Positions 8,813-19,030 of a stretch of DNA of 64,000 nt are shown piece after piece. Made by a program: the position numbers and the translations under genes. A model generated the notes under the pieces. That model ran no database searches. It saw nothing but the letters and a program-made list of their open reading frames with translations, and had not been told where the DNA came from. Origin of the DNA: Maricaulis sp. (GTDB lineage: Bacteria > Pseudomonadota > Alphaproteobacteria > Caulobacterales > Maricaulaceae); the NCBI GenBank assembly GCA_017643585.1, contig JAEPND010000002.1:1-64000 (forward strand), read 5' to 3'. Positions within the stretch are counted from its first letter, which is position 1, and each line of letters begins with the position of its first letter.

Positions 8813-9817
8813 GTGTTGGCTTTTGATCTGAATGATGTTCCCGCGTTTGCAGATATCGAGGATGCGGCGGCGCGTGTGAAGGGTGTCGCGGTGGAGACAC
8901 CGCTCCTGCGCAGCGATGTGCTGGACGCGAAAGTGGGCGGACGTGTTTTCGTCAAGCCGGAATGCCTCCAGCGCACGGGCAGCTTCAAGTTTCGCGGTGC
9001 CTACAACCGGATTTCGCGCCTCAGCGAGGCCGAGCTGGCACGCGGTGTCGTGGCCTATTCCTCTGGCAATCACGCCCAGGGCGTTGCCGCGGCAGCGCGT
9101 CTGAAAGGCTCGCGCGCCAAGATTCTCATGCCCGGTGATGCGCCGGCAGCCAAAGTCGAAGGGGTCCGGTTCTGGGGCGGCGAGGTCGTCTTTTACGACC
9201 GTGCCACGGAAAACCGGGAAGAGATCGGAACCCGGATCGCTGTGGAGGAGGGTCGCACCCTGGTGCCGCCCTATGAGGACAAATACATCATCGCTGGCCA
9301 GGGCACGACCGGGCTGGAGCTGATGTTACAGGCCCGCGCCCAGGGCCAGGACATCGACACTGTCGTGTGCTGTGCCGGGGGCGGCGGCCTGATTGCCGGG
9401 GTGGGTCTAGCGGCCCGCACGCTCAATGAGACGACGCAAATCTGGGCGGCGGAACCGGTCGATTTCGACGATATGAAACTGACGTTCGAGACCGGCCAGC
9501 GCGTGGTCAACAAGCGCATGACCGGTTCGATCTGTGACGCCATTATCACCCCGACCCATGGCGAGCTGACCTGGGCGTTGAACGCGCATCAATTGTCGGG
9601 CGGGTATGCCGTCAGCGATGACGAGGTGCTCGACGCGATGGCCTTTGCCTGGCGCCATTTCAAACTGGTGGTGGAGCCGGGCGGTGCGGTGGCTCTGGCC
9701 TCGATCCTGTCCGGCAAGGCCGACGTCAAGGACCGCACAAGCTGCGCGGTCCTGTCCGGTGGCAATGTCGATCCGAAAATCTTCCAGCGCGCGCTCGAGC
9801 GCGTGGCGCGGATCTAA
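8813..9817 (+). CDS. Threonine/serine dehydratase (PLP)
   Basis: About 334 aa. This PLP fold-type II enzyme removes ammonia from threonine or serine (threonine to 2-oxobutyrate). The PLP lysine is in GSFKFRGAYN, with SSGNHAQG as the phosphate-adjacent loop and CAGGGGLIAG as the glycine-rich PLP-phosphate loop. There is no C-terminal ACT domain, so it is the short catabolic or serine-racemase-like form, not biosynthetic IlvA. The start is uncertain: GTG at 8783, GTG at 8813 and TTG at 8816 are all in frame, and GTGGAG at 8803-8808 favours the last two. Its end overlaps the convergent transglycosylase by 4 bases. Confidence 0.85.
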   Translation: MLAFDLNDVPAFADIEDAAARVKGVAVETPLLRSDVLDAKVGGRVFVKPECLQRTGSFKFRGAYNRISRLSEAELARGVVAYSSGNHAQGVAAAARLKGSRAKILMPGDAPAAKVEGVRFWGGEVVFYDRATENREEIGTRIAVEEGRTLVPPYEDKYIIAGQGTTGLELMLQARAQGQDIDTVVCCAGGGGLIAGVGLAARTLNETTQIWAAEPVDFDDMKLTFETGQRVVNKRMTGSICDAIITPTHGELTWALNAHQLSGGYAVSDDEVLDAMAFAWRHFKLVVEPGGAVALASILSGKADVKDRTSCAVLSGGNVDPKIFQRALERVARI

Positions 9818-11844
9818 TTGCCCGTCGAGCCGGCGTTGAGATCGTCCTCGATCAATAGCGGGGTGGCGACGTCATCGGCCAGGCGTGAGCGATAGACCTG
9901 CATGTTCTCGATCACGCGCATGACGTAATTGCGGGTTTCGGAGAAGGGAATGCTTTCTACCCAGTCGATCGGATCGATATCGGGATCCCGCGGGTCGCCG
10001 TAATCCTCCACCCAGCGACGCACGCGATGACCGCCGGCATTATAGGCGGCGAGGGCCATGACATAGGAGCCGTCATAATCCTCCAGCACCTCGTTGAGAT
10101 GGTGCATGCCCAGGGTGAGATTGTATTCCAGGTCGTCAGTCAGCCAGTTGCGGCGATAGCGCTCGCCGATATCGCGCGCGGTCTGGCGCGCCGTCGCCGG
10201 CATCATCTGCATCATGCCCCGCGCGCCGGCGCCACTGATGGCGTGCTGCGAGAACTCGGTTTCCTGGCGGATGACGGAATGCACCACTTCCGCATTGGGG
10301 CGATCGCCCGCGGTCTGTTCCGGCAGGTCGATGGTCGGATAGGCACTTTGCGGCAGGACGACGCCGCGCTGGCGCGCGGCCTTGGCCGCACGTACCGACT
10401 GGCGGACATAAAGATAGTCATTGGCCAGTTCAGCCAGCAGGACGGCCTCTTCCGGGTCCGTCAGCAGATCGTCCGCGCGATAGCTGAACAGCCGGTAGTA
10501 ATAATCCTCACCCTGTTCGCCCAGCCGACGCATGGCCTGGATCATCGAACGGTTCTCGAAGCGAACGCGGGTCTCATCGGTCGGTACGGGATCAGCTGCA
10601 AGGTCCAGCACCGCCTGGTCACCGGCGATCTGGGCGATGGCCAGCTGACCATAATAGGCCGTCGAGTGTTCACCAGCCTCGGCGTAATACTGGGCCGCCA
10701 GGTTGGGATCACCCAGCGCGTCAGCCGCGCGCGCCATCCAGTAGGCGGCACGGGAGACCGATACGGTGGTCGATACATTGTTGCGCAGGGTGGTGAAGTG
10801 CGCCATGGCCGCCTGGGCGTCATCCAGGTGCACGAGCGCCAGCCAGCCGGACATGAATTCGGCATCGGCAAAATCAGCACCACGTTCCATGCCGTGTGCC
10901 CGGGCCAGTTCATAGGCGTTCTGATAATCTTCGTCGCGGATCAGCGTCAGGATCATCAGCTTGCGCTCGGTCCACATCAGGTCCAGCGCATTGGTGTCGG
11001 TGTGCTCGTCCGGCAATTGCAGCAACAGCGGCAGGACGCTGTCACGCAGGCCAGAGCGGCGGCGCCAGCGGGCGCGCTCGAAGACCAGGCCGGGATCGTT
11101 CATCATGCTGGTTGGCACACGCTGCACGGCACGATCGACACCGCTTTGACGGCCGGCCAGGCGCAGGCGCGCCTCGGCCAGATTGCGTTCACCGCCCTGG
11201 AGCAGGGGGACGACACGGCGTGCGGCAGTACGCTGGCCTGACCAGATCAGATAATCGACCCGGGCGAGGTGATCCTCTTCGGTGAAACGGTCGCGGTGGG
11301 TTTGATAGACACGGCGCTGTTCCGGCAGGGGCAGTCGACCGCCGCGCCAGGTTTCGCGCAACAGGGCTTCGCCTTCGTCCACGCGACCAATTTCAATCAG
11401 GGCTTCGGCATGAGCGATCCGGCCACGGCCGGAAATGGGCGCGTGATCTTCGAACCAGGAAACAATGAAGGGGGCGGTGAGGCCGGAGGTGGAAATCTTG
11501 GATTCGGCTTCGGTGCGAATGAAGCTGTCGCGCGGCCAGTCCTGTAATTCACCCAGCGCCAGGTCGAGCTCGAGGAAGGTGGCGCGCGGATCATTCAGCG
11601 AAATCAGCCACAGCATGATACTGCGGCTGGCCGGGTCGGTCAGCTGGTCACGGATACGACGAACGTCGGACCAGTCTTCATCTTCGGCGGCATCAAGACC
11701 TTGGCGGAACAGGTTAAAATCGGCATCGGAAAGATGCTGGGAAAAATTCACGGGCTCCGGTCGCATGCGCGGGGTCGGGATCTGGGCCTCTACGGGCGCG
11801 ATCACCGCAAATGCGAGCAGCGCGGGTACACAACGAGCGATCAT
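9814..11844 (-). CDS. Soluble lytic murein transglycosylase (Slt-type)
   Basis: 676 aa. A signal peptide (MIARCVPALLAFAVIAPVEA) leads into a long helical, TPR-like domain. A C-terminal SLT domain follows, with the catalytic Glu in RQETEFSQHAISG, then ARGMMQMMPATA and ALAAYNAGGHRV. The enzyme cleaves peptidoglycan glycan strands in the periplasm to 1,6-anhydro products. I placed the start at the ATG that opens the signal peptide; the frame stays open to 12030, overlapping dapA on the other strand, which is unlikely to be coding. It is divergent from dapA. Confidence 0.88.
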   Translation of the reverse strand: MIARCVPALLAFAVIAPVEAQIPTPRMRPEPVNFSQHLSDADFNLFRQGLDAAEDEDWSDVRRIRDQLTDPASRSIMLWLISLNDPRATFLELDLALGELQDWPRDSFIRTEAESKISTSGLTAPFIVSWFEDHAPISGRGRIAHAEALIEIGRVDEGEALLRETWRGGRLPLPEQRRVYQTHRDRFTEEDHLARVDYLIWSGQRTAARRVVPLLQGGERNLAEARLRLAGRQSGVDRAVQRVPTSMMNDPGLVFERARWRRRSGLRDSVLPLLLQLPDEHTDTNALDLMWTERKLMILTLIRDEDYQNAYELARAHGMERGADFADAEFMSGWLALVHLDDAQAAMAHFTTLRNNVSTTVSVSRAAYWMARAADALGDPNLAAQYYAEAGEHSTAYYGQLAIAQIAGDQAVLDLAADPVPTDETRVRFENRSMIQAMRRLGEQGEDYYYRLFSYRADDLLTDPEEAVLLAELANDYLYVRQSVRAAKAARQRGVVLPQSAYPTIDLPEQTAGDRPNAEVVHSVIRQETEFSQHAISGAGARGMMQMMPATARQTARDIGERYRRNWLTDDLEYNLTLGMHHLNEVLEDYDGSYVMALAAYNAGGHRVRRWVEDYGDPRDPDIDPIDWVESIPFSETRNYVMRVIENMQVYRSRLADDVATPLLIEDDLNAGSTGN

Positions 11845-11989
11845 GTTTCGCAATACGCTTCCTGGGTTTTGGGACGAACGAACTTCACCGCAAATCGCGG
11901 CGACTGTCCAGCCTGTTCGAGAACGCTTGGCCAAGCGCGCAAGCGTCGATATGGTCCGCCGCTCACCAAACAGAAGTCGAGATTGAGAC

Positions 11990-12871
11990 ATGTTCAAGGG
12001 CTCCATCACCGCGCTGGTCACACCATTCAAGAACGGTGCCGTCGATGAAGATCAAGTAGTTGCGTTGACGGAACGTCAAATTGCGGCCGGAACGCATGGA
12101 CTTGTGCCATGTGGAACCACCGGTGAATCCGCCACGCTGACCTTTGACGAACACATGCGGGTTGTCGAAATTGTAATCCAAACGGCGGGCGGACAAATTC
12201 CCGTGATCGCCGGGACCGGCTCCAATTCCACCGCGGTGGCCATCCAGAACCAGAAACGCGCCAAGGCGTTGGGTGCGGATGCGGGCCTCGTGGTGGCGCC
12301 GTATTACAACAAGCCCAACGCCGAGGGGCTCTATCAGCACTTCAAGGCGATCAATGACGCGGTGGACCTGCCTATCGTGATTTACAATGTGCCCGGTCGC
12401 ACAGTCGTCGATATCGATGCCGAAACGGTCGCTCGCATTGCGGAGCTGGATCATGTTGTCGGCATCAAGGATGCCACGGGTGATATGGGCCGTGTGCCGG
12501 CGCACCGCCGCCTGATCGGTCATGATTTTGTACAGCTGTCCGGTGATGACCCGACGGCGCTGGGCTTTAACGCGACTGGCGGTGTTGGCGCGATCTCTGT
12601 GACTTCGAATGTTGCTCCGGCCCTGTGTGCCCAATTCCAGGACGCGACCTTGAATGGTGATTGGGACAAGGCGCGTGAGATCAATGACAAGCTGTTGCCG
12701 CTGCACTATGCGCTGTTTACCTCGTCCAGCCCGGGGCCGACGAAATACGCCATGTCCCTGCTGGGCGCGATGAATACAGAGCTGCGCCTGCCGCTGACCG
12801 AACCTGATGAAACTTCCAACACCGCCGTTCGCGAGGCGATGGTGATTGCCGGCCTGCTGGATCAAGCATGA
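11990..12871 (+). CDS. dapA: 4-hydroxy-tetrahydrodipicolinate synthase
   Basis: 293 aa, full length. It condenses pyruvate and aspartate semialdehyde in lysine/diaminopimelate synthesis. Visible motifs are [14 protein letters not shown] near residue 42, the active-site Tyr in VIYNVPGRT, and the Schiff-base Lys in GIKDATGD. The ATG overlap with the smpB start (ATGA) indicates coupling. The divergent transglycosylase also acts on the cell wall. Confidence 0.95.
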   Translation: MFKGSITALVTPFKNGAVDEDQVVALTERQIAAGTHGLVPCGTTGESATLTFDEHMRVVEIVIQTAGGQIPVIAGTGSNSTAVAIQNQKRAKALGADAGLVVAPYYNKPNAEGLYQHFKAINDAVDLPIVIYNVPGRTVVDIDAETVARIAELDHVVGIKDATGDMGRVPAHRRLIGHDFVQLSGDDPTALGFNATGGVGAISVTSNVAPALCAQFQDATLNGDWDKAREINDKLLPLHYALFTSSSPGPTKYAMSLLGAMNTELRLPLTEPDETSNTAVREAMVIAGLLDQA

Positions 12872-13332
12872 GCAAACGCACCGATGGTGCGGTGGCGATC
12901 AACCGCCGCGCCAATTTCGACTATGAGATCGAAGAGACATTCGAAGCCGGCCTGGTCCTGACGGGCTCGGAGGTGAAGTCCCTGCGCGAAGGCCGTGCAA
13001 ACATCGCCGAGAGTTATGTCAGTCCGGAAAATGACGAAATCTGGCTGATCAATTCCGATATTCCGACCTATGGTCCAGCCAACCGGTTCAATCACGATCC
13101 GCGCCGTCATCGCAAACTGCTGTTGAAACGTCGCGAGATTGCCAAACTGCAGGGGGCTGTGGCCAAGGAGGGCCGCACCATCATTGCGCTGCGTCTCTTT
13201 TTCAATGATCGCGGCATGGCCAAGATCCTCATCGGCCTCGCCCGCGGCAAGAAAACCGTCGACAAGCGCCAGACCATCAAGGATCGCGACTGGAACAAGC
13301 AGAAAGCCCGCCTGATGAAGAATCTGGGGTAG
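12868..13332 (+). CDS. smpB: SsrA-binding protein SmpB
   Basis: 154 aa. It binds tmRNA and brings it to stalled ribosomes in trans-translation. Diagnostic parts are [44 protein letters not shown], and the basic C-terminal tail [16 protein letters not shown]. It overlaps the dapA stop by 4 bases (ATGA). It ends 6 bases before the convergent AraC-type gene with no visible terminator. Confidence 0.96.
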   Translation: MSKRTDGAVAINRRANFDYEIEETFEAGLVLTGSEVKSLREGRANIAESYVSPENDEIWLINSDIPTYGPANRFNHDPRRHRKLLLKRREIAKLQGAVAKEGRTIIALRLFFNDRGMAKILIGLARGKKTVDKRQTIKDRDWNKQKARLMKNLG

Positions 13333-13338
13333 GGGCGT

Positions 13339-14334
13339 CTATTCGCTCAGCGCGAACGAGTTCCGGTAAGCCTGTGGTGAAACGCCCAGCTGACGGATGA
13401 AGCTGCGGCGCATGCGTTCATCGCTGCCGAAGCCACACTGGACGGAGACCTGTTTGACCGTCAGTTTGGGATCTTCCAGAGCTGTGCGGGCAGCTTCGAT
13501 CCGCATCATTTCCACCGCGCGGGCCGGTGTCTGACCGGTTTCATCGGCATAGATGCGGGCAAAATTGCGCGGGCTCATGCCGACACGTTTGGCCAGTTCC
13601 TCAACGCGCAGGTCGGCAACCAGATTATCCTTCATCCACAGGTGCAGGGCGCCGAAACGGCCGCTGGCGGTGCGGGTCTGTTGTTGCAGGGCTTCGGAGA
13701 ACTGGGACTGGCCGCGCGGGCGTCTCACATAAACCAGCAGGTGGCGCGCCAGCTCCATGGCGACCTCGCGGGAATGATCCTGTTCGACCATGGCCAGGGC
13801 GAGATCGATGCCGGCCGTCACACCGGCCGAGGTCCACACACCGCGATCCTCGATAAAGATCGGATCCGGATCGACCTGGGTTTGCGGATAGGCCTCGGCG
13901 AGACGGTCACAATCCTTCCAGTGGGTCACGCTACGTCGCCCGTCGAGCAGGTCGGCTGCTCCCAGCAGAAACGCGCCGGTGCAGGTGGCGGCAACACGCC
14001 CGCATTTCTGGGCAGCCAGGCGGATGGCACCAACCAGGCGGTTGTCACGACAGGCATCATGCACGCCCTTGCCGCCGCAGGCCATCAGCGTGCCAGCATC
14101 GTCCAGGCCCACGCCAGCCAGACGGCGTGTATTCAGCGCCACGCCGGTATCGGTTTCCACCGGGCCGCCATAAAGCGAGGCCAGCGTCGTCGTGTAGGCT
14201 TCGAAACCCAGGATCTCATTGGCGTCTGCGAACACCTGCAGGGGCCCCGTAATGTCGAGCATTTTCACGCCATCAAACGTGATGAAGGCGATGCGACGGG
14301 GTTCTGAGGTGTGTGTGGCAGAAAACGTGGGCAT
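13339..14334 (-). CDS. GlxA-type AraC family transcriptional regulator
   Basis: 331 aa. The N-terminal DJ-1/PfpI-like domain (about 12-180) has LDITGPLQVFADAN and a nucleophile-elbow-like Cys in AATCTGAFLLGAADLL. The C-terminal AraC DNA-binding domain (about 225-325) has two helix-turn-helix units: ELAKRVGMSPRNFAR, and VKQVSVQCGFGSDERMRRSF. Members sense small metabolites and often control catabolic genes. No obvious target is adjacent: smpB is convergent and the zinc-ribbon gene is divergent. Confidence 0.85.
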   Translation of the reverse strand: MPTFSATHTSEPRRIAFITFDGVKMLDITGPLQVFADANEILGFEAYTTTLASLYGGPVETDTGVALNTRRLAGVGLDDAGTLMACGGKGVHDACRDNRLVGAIRLAAQKCGRVAATCTGAFLLGAADLLDGRRSVTHWKDCDRLAEAYPQTQVDPDPIFIEDRGVWTSAGVTAGIDLALAMVEQDHSREVAMELARHLLVYVRRPRGQSQFSEALQQQTRTASGRFGALHLWMKDNLVADLRVEELAKRVGMSPRNFARIYADETGQTPARAVEMMRIEAARTALEDPKLTVKQVSVQCGFGSDERMRRSFIRQLGVSPQAYRNSFALSE

Positions 14335-14402
14335 GTTGGCGTTTGTGCCAAAATCATCCCGCGATATCTAGCGATTTAATTGGTTAAAGTGTGGAGAAAA
14401 TG

Positions 14403-14600
14403 ATGTCTGCCAGTGAAATCAATGAGGTTATCAACACAACCTGCCCCTGGTCCGGCAAGCCGGTCAGTCCGGACAGCCTGACCCGCTATCGCGACCAGGT
14501 CGTCGGATTTTGCAATCCGGGATGCCGGGACAAGTTCGAGGCCGCGATGCGGGTCTTTGACGACCTGATCGATCAGTCCGAGGGCAAACCGTCGAGATAA
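14403..14600 (+). CDS. Small cysteine-motif protein (YHS/TRASH-like)
   Basis: 65 aa. Conserved residues are CPWSGKPVSP and, 22 residues later, GFCNPGCRDKFE. This spacing resembles treble-clef metal-binding YHS/TRASH domains, followed by a helix. The start at 14403 is set by GGAG at 14393-14396; GTG 14391 and ATG 14400 are also in frame. Its last 28 bases overlap the convergent uracil-DNA glycosylase gene. Similar small proteins are sometimes labelled glutathione S-transferase without good reason. The function is unknown. Confidence 0.65.
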   Translation: MSASEINEVINTTCPWSGKPVSPDSLTRYRDQVVGFCNPGCRDKFEAAMRVFDDLIDQSEGKPSR

Positions 14601-15235
14601 TCGCGGATCTGCTCGAATACGGCGTCGAACATCTCCTCGGTCAGTCGCCCCGTATTCGTGTTGTAGCGCGAGCAGTGATAGCTGGAGAACAGGCGCAGCG
14701 AACCGTTCGGACCGTCGATATCGGCGGCGCCTGCATGCATGAATTTGACGGATGACAGCTTGTGGCCGAGCGCGCGCAGCGTGTTGTCATGGGCGATCTT
14801 GCCGAGCGCGAGCACGGCCTTGAGCCGTGGTAGCTGGGCAAAACGCTCGGTCAGGAAGGGCCGGCAGGCATTGGCTTCAGCGCCGACGGGCTTGTTTTCC
14901 GGCGGCACGCAGCGCACGGCATTGGTGATCATCGCGTCCCTGAGTGCCAGACCATCACCGGCATGCGAGGCATATTCGCCGGTGGAGAATCCGAACTTGC
15001 CAATCGTCTTGTAGAGCAGATCGCCGGCCCAGTCGCCGGTGAAGGGGCGGCCGGTGCGGTTGGCTCCGCGCAGTCCCGGAGCCAGGCCGACGACGAGGAA
15101 GCGCGCGTCATCCTGGCCAAAGGACGGCACGGGGGCGTTGAACCAGTCCGGATACAGTGCGGCATTCTTCTGGCGGAAAGCGAGCAGGCGCGGGCAGAGA
15201 TCGCAATCCAGCGGGGCTTCGGCAAGTTCGGTCAT
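14573..15235 (-). CDS. Uracil-DNA glycosylase, family 5 (UDGb)
   Basis: 220 aa. It removes uracil, and in this family other deaminated bases, from DNA in base-excision repair. The signature GLAPG then RGANRTGRPFTGDWAG near residues 50-70 and the C-terminal SSYHCSRYNTNTGRLT match family 5. Four Cys (C11, C14, one in AVRCVPP, one in NACRPF) would hold the 4Fe-4S cluster. Motif A has Gly-Leu-Ala-Pro-Gly in place of a catalytic Asp/Asn, as expected for UDGb. The NYN gene lies 3 bases upstream on the same strand, so they are probably co-transcribed. Confidence 0.85.
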   Translation of the reverse strand: MTELAEAPLDCDLCPRLLAFRQKNAALYPDWFNAPVPSFGQDDARFLVVGLAPGLRGANRTGRPFTGDWAGDLLYKTIGKFGFSTGEYASHAGDGLALRDAMITNAVRCVPPENKPVGAEANACRPFLTERFAQLPRLKAVLALGKIAHDNTLRALGHKLSSVKFMHAGAADIDGPNGSLRLFSSYHCSRYNTNTGRLTEEMFDAVFEQIRDYLDGLPSD

Positions 15236-15238
15236 GGC

Positions 15239-15769
15239 TCAGGCCTCCCGTCCTATCATCTGATCGAGATCGAGTAATTCGATGAAACTGTCAGCTGCGC
15301 GGCGCAGTTCGTCGGCGATCATCGGCGGTTTGCTGCGCAGGGTGGAGACGACGCTGACCCGGGCGCCCTTGGCCTGCGCGGCCTTGATGGCGCGACAGAA
15401 ATCACCATCCCCGCTGAACAGGATGATGTGTTCGAGGTGTTCGGCGGCCTCGACCATGTCGATGGCGATCTCGATGTCCATGTCGCCCTTGATGCGCCGG
15501 CGCCCCTGGTCATCCGTGAACTCCTTGGCCGGTTTGGTGATCACCGAATAGCCATTGTAATCGAGCCAGTCGACGAGGGGCTGGAGGGGATTGTAATCGG
15601 CCTGTTCCAGAAGAGCGGTGTAGTAATTGGCCCGGATCAGCCTGCCGCGCGTCTCGAAATGCGCACGCAGCCTGCTGAAATCGATATCGAAGTTGAGAGC
15701 GCGCGTGGTTGAGTGCAGATTGGCGCCGTCAATAAAAATGCCGATGCGCTCATCGGAATAGAATGTCAT
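15239..15769 (-). CDS. NYN domain protein (LabA/DUF88-like)
   Basis: 176 aa. This PIN-like putative nuclease fold has acidic metal-site residues in GIFIDGANLH, KGDMDIEIAIDMV and LFSGDGDFCRAI. NYN proteins are predicted RNA-processing nucleases. It starts 8 bases from the divergent folK start, leaving almost no room for separate promoters, so one promoter region must overlap the other gene. It ends 3 bases before the UDGb gene, which follows in the same direction. Confidence 0.82.
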   Translation of the reverse strand: MTFYSDERIGIFIDGANLHSTTRALNFDIDFSRLRAHFETRGRLIRANYYTALLEQADYNPLQPLVDWLDYNGYSVITKPAKEFTDDQGRRRIKGDMDIEIAIDMVEAAEHLEHIILFSGDGDFCRAIKAAQAKGARVSVVSTLRSKPPMIADELRRAADSFIELLDLDQMIGREA

Positions 15770-15777
15770 TTTGAAAA

Positions 15778-16317
15778 ATGCCTGCGAAAAATAAGCAAAA
15801 TATGGAAAGTGGCGGAGTATATATCGGCCTTGGCGCCAATCTAGCCCGCGACGGGTCGACGCCCGCCGAGACCCTGGCGGCAGCCATTGACGAGCTGCAC
15901 AAACTGGCTGGTCCGGTTGTCGCGCGCTCGTCCTTCTGGGCCAGCCCGGCCTGGCCCGATCCGAGCGATCCTGCCTATACCAATAGCGTGGTCGAGCTGG
16001 CGACCGGACTGGATGCAGAGCCGCTTCTGGATATTCTCCAGGGCATCGAAAACGTCTTCGGGCGTGTGCGCGAACAGCGCTGGGCCTCGCGTACGGTGGA
16101 TCTCGACATCATCGATTTCAGGGGCCAGATTCGTTGTGATGAGCGGCTGCAATTGCCACATCCCCGTGCGCACGGGCGTGCCTTTGTCCTGCTTCCCCTG
16201 CAAGAGATCGCGCCGCACTGGATCGACCCTGTCAGCGGGCGCGGAATTGCGGATCTGGTCACGGCGCTTGACGTTGTTGATGTGAGCGCGACCAGGAAGC
16301 TGGAAGTCGCGCTGTAA
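15778..16317 (+). CDS. folK: HPPK: dihydropterin pyrophosphokinase
   Basis: 179 aa. It transfers pyrophosphate from ATP to 6-hydroxymethyl-dihydropterin in folate synthesis. Motifs are YIGLGANL, FGRVREQRWASRTVDLDIIDF (read in two parts: FGRVREQRW, RTVDLDIIDF) and LPHPRAHGRAFVLLPL. The catalytic Asp pair is in DLDI. Neither possible Met (15778 or 15802) has a clear ribosome site; 15802 (MESGG) would give a length closer to the family norm. Confidence 0.92.
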   Translation: MPAKNKQNMESGGVYIGLGANLARDGSTPAETLAAAIDELHKLAGPVVARSSFWASPAWPDPSDPAYTNSVVELATGLDAEPLLDILQGIENVFGRVREQRWASRTVDLDIIDFRGQIRCDERLQLPHPRAHGRAFVLLPLQEIAPHWIDPVSGRGIADLVTALDVVDVSATRKLEVAL

Positions 16318-16373
16318 TCTCTGATGATTTCATGCCCGCACGCCCTTGCTATTGCTGGCAGTCAGGGATAGGT

Positions 16374-16397
16374 AACGCGGTTCCAAGCTTCCGCGTT
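16374..16397 (+). promoter_or_regulatory. Hairpin in the rpoZ leader
   Basis: AACGCGG and CCGCGTT form a perfect 7-bp stem with a 10-base loop, 20 bases before the rpoZ ATG and just upstream of its AAGGAG ribosome site. There is no T-run, so it is not a typical terminator. It may modulate translation or be incidental. Confidence 0.3.
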
Positions 16398-16417
16398 GGC
16401 TTAAGGAGATCGCGCGC

Positions 16418-16792
16418 ATGGCTCGCGTTACTGTCGAAGACTGCATCGAAAAAATCCCGAACCGTTTCCGTCTGGTCCTGATGGCGGCGCATCGCGCTCG
16501 CAATATTTCTGCAGGTTCCGCCCTGACGATTGACCGCGACAATGACAAGAACCCTGTCGTTGCCCTGCGCGAAATCGCTGACGAAACGCTGGATATGGAC
16601 ATGCTGAAAGACAGCCTGGTCACCGGCCTGCAGCGCGTTCTGCCGTCCGAGGACGAGGAAGACACGTCTGAAGCTCCAGCCCCGCAAGAGCAAATGGAAG
16701 CTCTGCCGGCTCCGACCATCGAGCTGGACGAGACGGAAATGCTCAAAGCCCTCCAGGCTGACCGGGACGGCGCGCCAGACGGCCGCCTTTAA
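16418..16792 (+). CDS. rpoZ: RNA polymerase omega subunit
   Basis: 124 aa. Omega helps assemble and stabilise RNA polymerase around beta-prime. The conserved core is [31 protein letters not shown] and [11 protein letters not shown] long acidic, proline-rich tail (about 75-124) is typical in alphaproteobacteria. AAGGAGATC precedes the ATG. It is followed 6 bases later by the (p)ppGpp synthetase gene. Omega contributes to ppGpp binding, which suits this pairing. Confidence 0.95.
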   Translation: MARVTVEDCIEKIPNRFRLVLMAAHRARNISAGSALTIDRDNDKNPVVALREIADETLDMDMLKDSLVTGLQRVLPSEDEEDTSEAPAPQEQMEALPAPTIELDETEMLKALQADRDGAPDGRL

Positions 16793-16798
16793 GCTCCC

Positions 16799-19030
16799 TT
16801 GAGTTCGGGCGCGACGTCAAACGAACTGGCATCGCCGCCGCCCGCCATTCCCAGCGCGGACGAGCTGGTCGACCGTATCCGGAACTATTTTCCACAGGTC
16901 GACGGCGACTACGTGCGCAAAGCTTATGACTTTGCGGAAGAGGCGCACCGGCCACAGCGACGCCAGTCCGGCGAACCCTATTTTGCCCATGTCGCTGCCG
17001 TGGCGATGATCCTTGCCGATCTGCGCATGGATGTCGCAACCGTGTGCACAGGCTTGCTGCATGACACGGTCGAGGATACGCCCGCCACGCATGAACAGCT
17101 GATCGAGCTGTTCGGCGAGGAGGTGGCCAACCTGGTCGCCGGCGTCACCAAGCTGGGCCAGATGGAGCTGCGCTCCAAACGCACCAAACAGGCGGAAAAC
17201 CTGCAAAAGCTCGTCGTCGCCATTTCCGATGATGTGCGCGTGCTGATCGTCAAGCTGTGCGACCGCCTGCACAACATGAAGACGCTCGACGCCATCGGCC
17301 GGGCGGAAAAGCGTGAGCGTATCGCGCTGGAAACGCTGGAAATCTACGCACCGCTCGCGCGCCGGATCGGTATCAACCGGGTCTGTGTCGAGCTGGAAGA
17401 CCTGGCCTTCAAACACGTCAATCCGGCGGCGTATGAATCCATCACCCGGCGTCTCAAACTGGTGCGCGACCAGCATACCGAGGAAGTGGCTGCGGTCTCC
17501 CAGGCGATCACTGAGCTGTTAATGAGTTACGGCATTGATGCGCGGATTTTCGGGCGTCAGAAACGGGCCTATTCGATCTGGCGCAAGCTGGACCGCAAGG
17601 GGCTGACCTTTGACGAGATCGCCGACATTTATGCCTTCCGGCTGATCGTGCCGCATCCCGATGACTGTTACCGGGCGATCGGCGTGATCCACCAGACTTG
17701 GCGCTGTGTGCCGGAGCGCTTCCGCGATTTCATCTCGGTGCCCAAGCCGAATAATTATCGCTCCCTGCACACCACGGTGATCGGCCCGAACAGCGTACGC
17801 ATTGAGCTGCAGATCCGCACCGAGGAAATGGAGTCGGTGGCCGAGAGCGGTGTCGCCGCACACTGGCGCTACAAGAACGAGACCTACAAATACGATCCGG
17901 ACGCGGCCCAGGCGGCCGGTGGCGACCCTCTGGAACGCCTGCGTCCCTTCGTGGAAATCCTCAACCAGGGCGGCGATCCGGACGAGTTTCTCGAGCATGC
18001 CAAGCTCGAGATGTTTGCCGACCAGGTCTATTGCTTCACGCCCAAGGGCGACCTCATCTCGCTGCCAACCGGTGCGACGCCGTTGGACTTTGCCTATGCG
18101 GTCCACACCGAGCTGGGCCACACCACCGTCGCCGCCAAGATCAATGGCCGGGAACGTCCGCTGCGGACGCAATTGCGCAACGGGGACGTGGTGGCCATCG
18201 TCAAGGGTGGGGTGCGCCAGCCGCCGGCCGGCTGGGAGAATCTGGCGATTACCGGCAAGGCGCGAGCGGCCATTCGCCGTCTCATCCGTGAATCGGAACG
18301 TGACGAGTTCTCCCGTATCGGTCGCATCATGGCCGACCATGCCTTCCGCCGTGAAGGTCGCACCCTGATCGAGCGCGATCTCAAGGATGCGATTTCGCGG
18401 CTGGAGCTGAAGGATGTGGACGATCTCTACGAGACGCTGGGCCGGGGGCGCATCACCTCTGCCGATCTTCTCAACGCGGCTTTCCCGGGACGGCTGGACG
18501 AGCGCGAGGATGTCACTGACCGCGAGCTGATCGATGATGACAAGGCGCGGCTCTATGTGCGCGGGCGGGGCCTGACACCGGGCGTGACGCTGCATTTCGG
18601 CGAATGCTGCTCGCCGCTGCCGGGCGATCGCATCATCGGACTGCTGAGGCCGGAGCGCGGGGTCGAGATCCACACCATCGATTGCGAGACGCTGGCGCGT
18701 TACGACGAAGACAAGATGGATGAGTGGCTGGACCTGGCCTGGACCGCGGAAGCGGAAGAGAACGCCGTCTCCATGGCGCGCATCCAGGCTGTGCTGCACA
18801 ATGAGCCGGGCGCGCTGGCGCGGGTGGCCCAGACCGTGGGCGAGAACCGCGGCAATATCGCCAATGTGCGCACGCTGCACCGCGCACCAGATTTCTTTGA
18901 AATGCTGTTTGATGTCGAGGTGTATGACGCCCGGCACCTGGCCAATCTGCTGGCCGCCCTGAAAATGAACGAGATTGTCGTGTCGGCTGAACGTATGCGC
19001 GGCGAAACAGAGGAGTGGGACGAGGAATGA
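16799..19030 (+). CDS. Bifunctional (p)ppGpp synthetase/hydrolase (Rsh)
   Basis: 743 aa, full length. Order: HD hydrolase domain with intact HDTVEDT (H88-D89), synthetase domain with [12 protein letters not shown] and [16 protein letters not shown] domain ([20 protein letters not shown]), a zinc-finger-like region with [10 protein letters not shown], and a C-terminal ACT domain ([20 protein letters not shown]). With both catalytic halves intact it should make and degrade (p)ppGpp in the stringent response. The start is a TTG 6 bases after rpoZ with no good ribosome site, so it may depend on coupling. It overlaps pyrE by 4 bases. Commonly named rsh, relA or spoT. Confidence 0.93.
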   Translation: MSSGATSNELASPPPAIPSADELVDRIRNYFPQVDGDYVRKAYDFAEEAHRPQRRQSGEPYFAHVAAVAMILADLRMDVATVCTGLLHDTVEDTPATHEQLIELFGEEVANLVAGVTKLGQMELRSKRTKQAENLQKLVVAISDDVRVLIVKLCDRLHNMKTLDAIGRAEKRERIALETLEIYAPLARRIGINRVCVELEDLAFKHVNPAAYESITRRLKLVRDQHTEEVAAVSQAITELLMSYGIDARIFGRQKRAYSIWRKLDRKGLTFDEIADIYAFRLIVPHPDDCYRAIGVIHQTWRCVPERFRDFISVPKPNNYRSLHTTVIGPNSVRIELQIRTEEMESVAESGVAAHWRYKNETYKYDPDAAQAAGGDPLERLRPFVEILNQGGDPDEFLEHAKLEMFADQVYCFTPKGDLISLPTGATPLDFAYAVHTELGHTTVAAKINGRERPLRTQLRNGDVVAIVKGGVRQPPAGWENLAITGKARAAIRRLIRESERDEFSRIGRIMADHAFRREGRTLIERDLKDAISRLELKDVDDLYETLGRGRITSADLLNAAFPGRLDEREDVTDRELIDDDKARLYVRGRGLTPGVTLHFGECCSPLPGDRIIGLLRPERGVEIHTIDCETLARYDEDKMDEWLDLAWTAEAEENAVSMARIQAVLHNEPGALARVAQTVGENRGNIANVRTLHRAPDFFEMLFDVEVYDARHLANLLAALKMNEIVVSAERMRGETEEWDEE

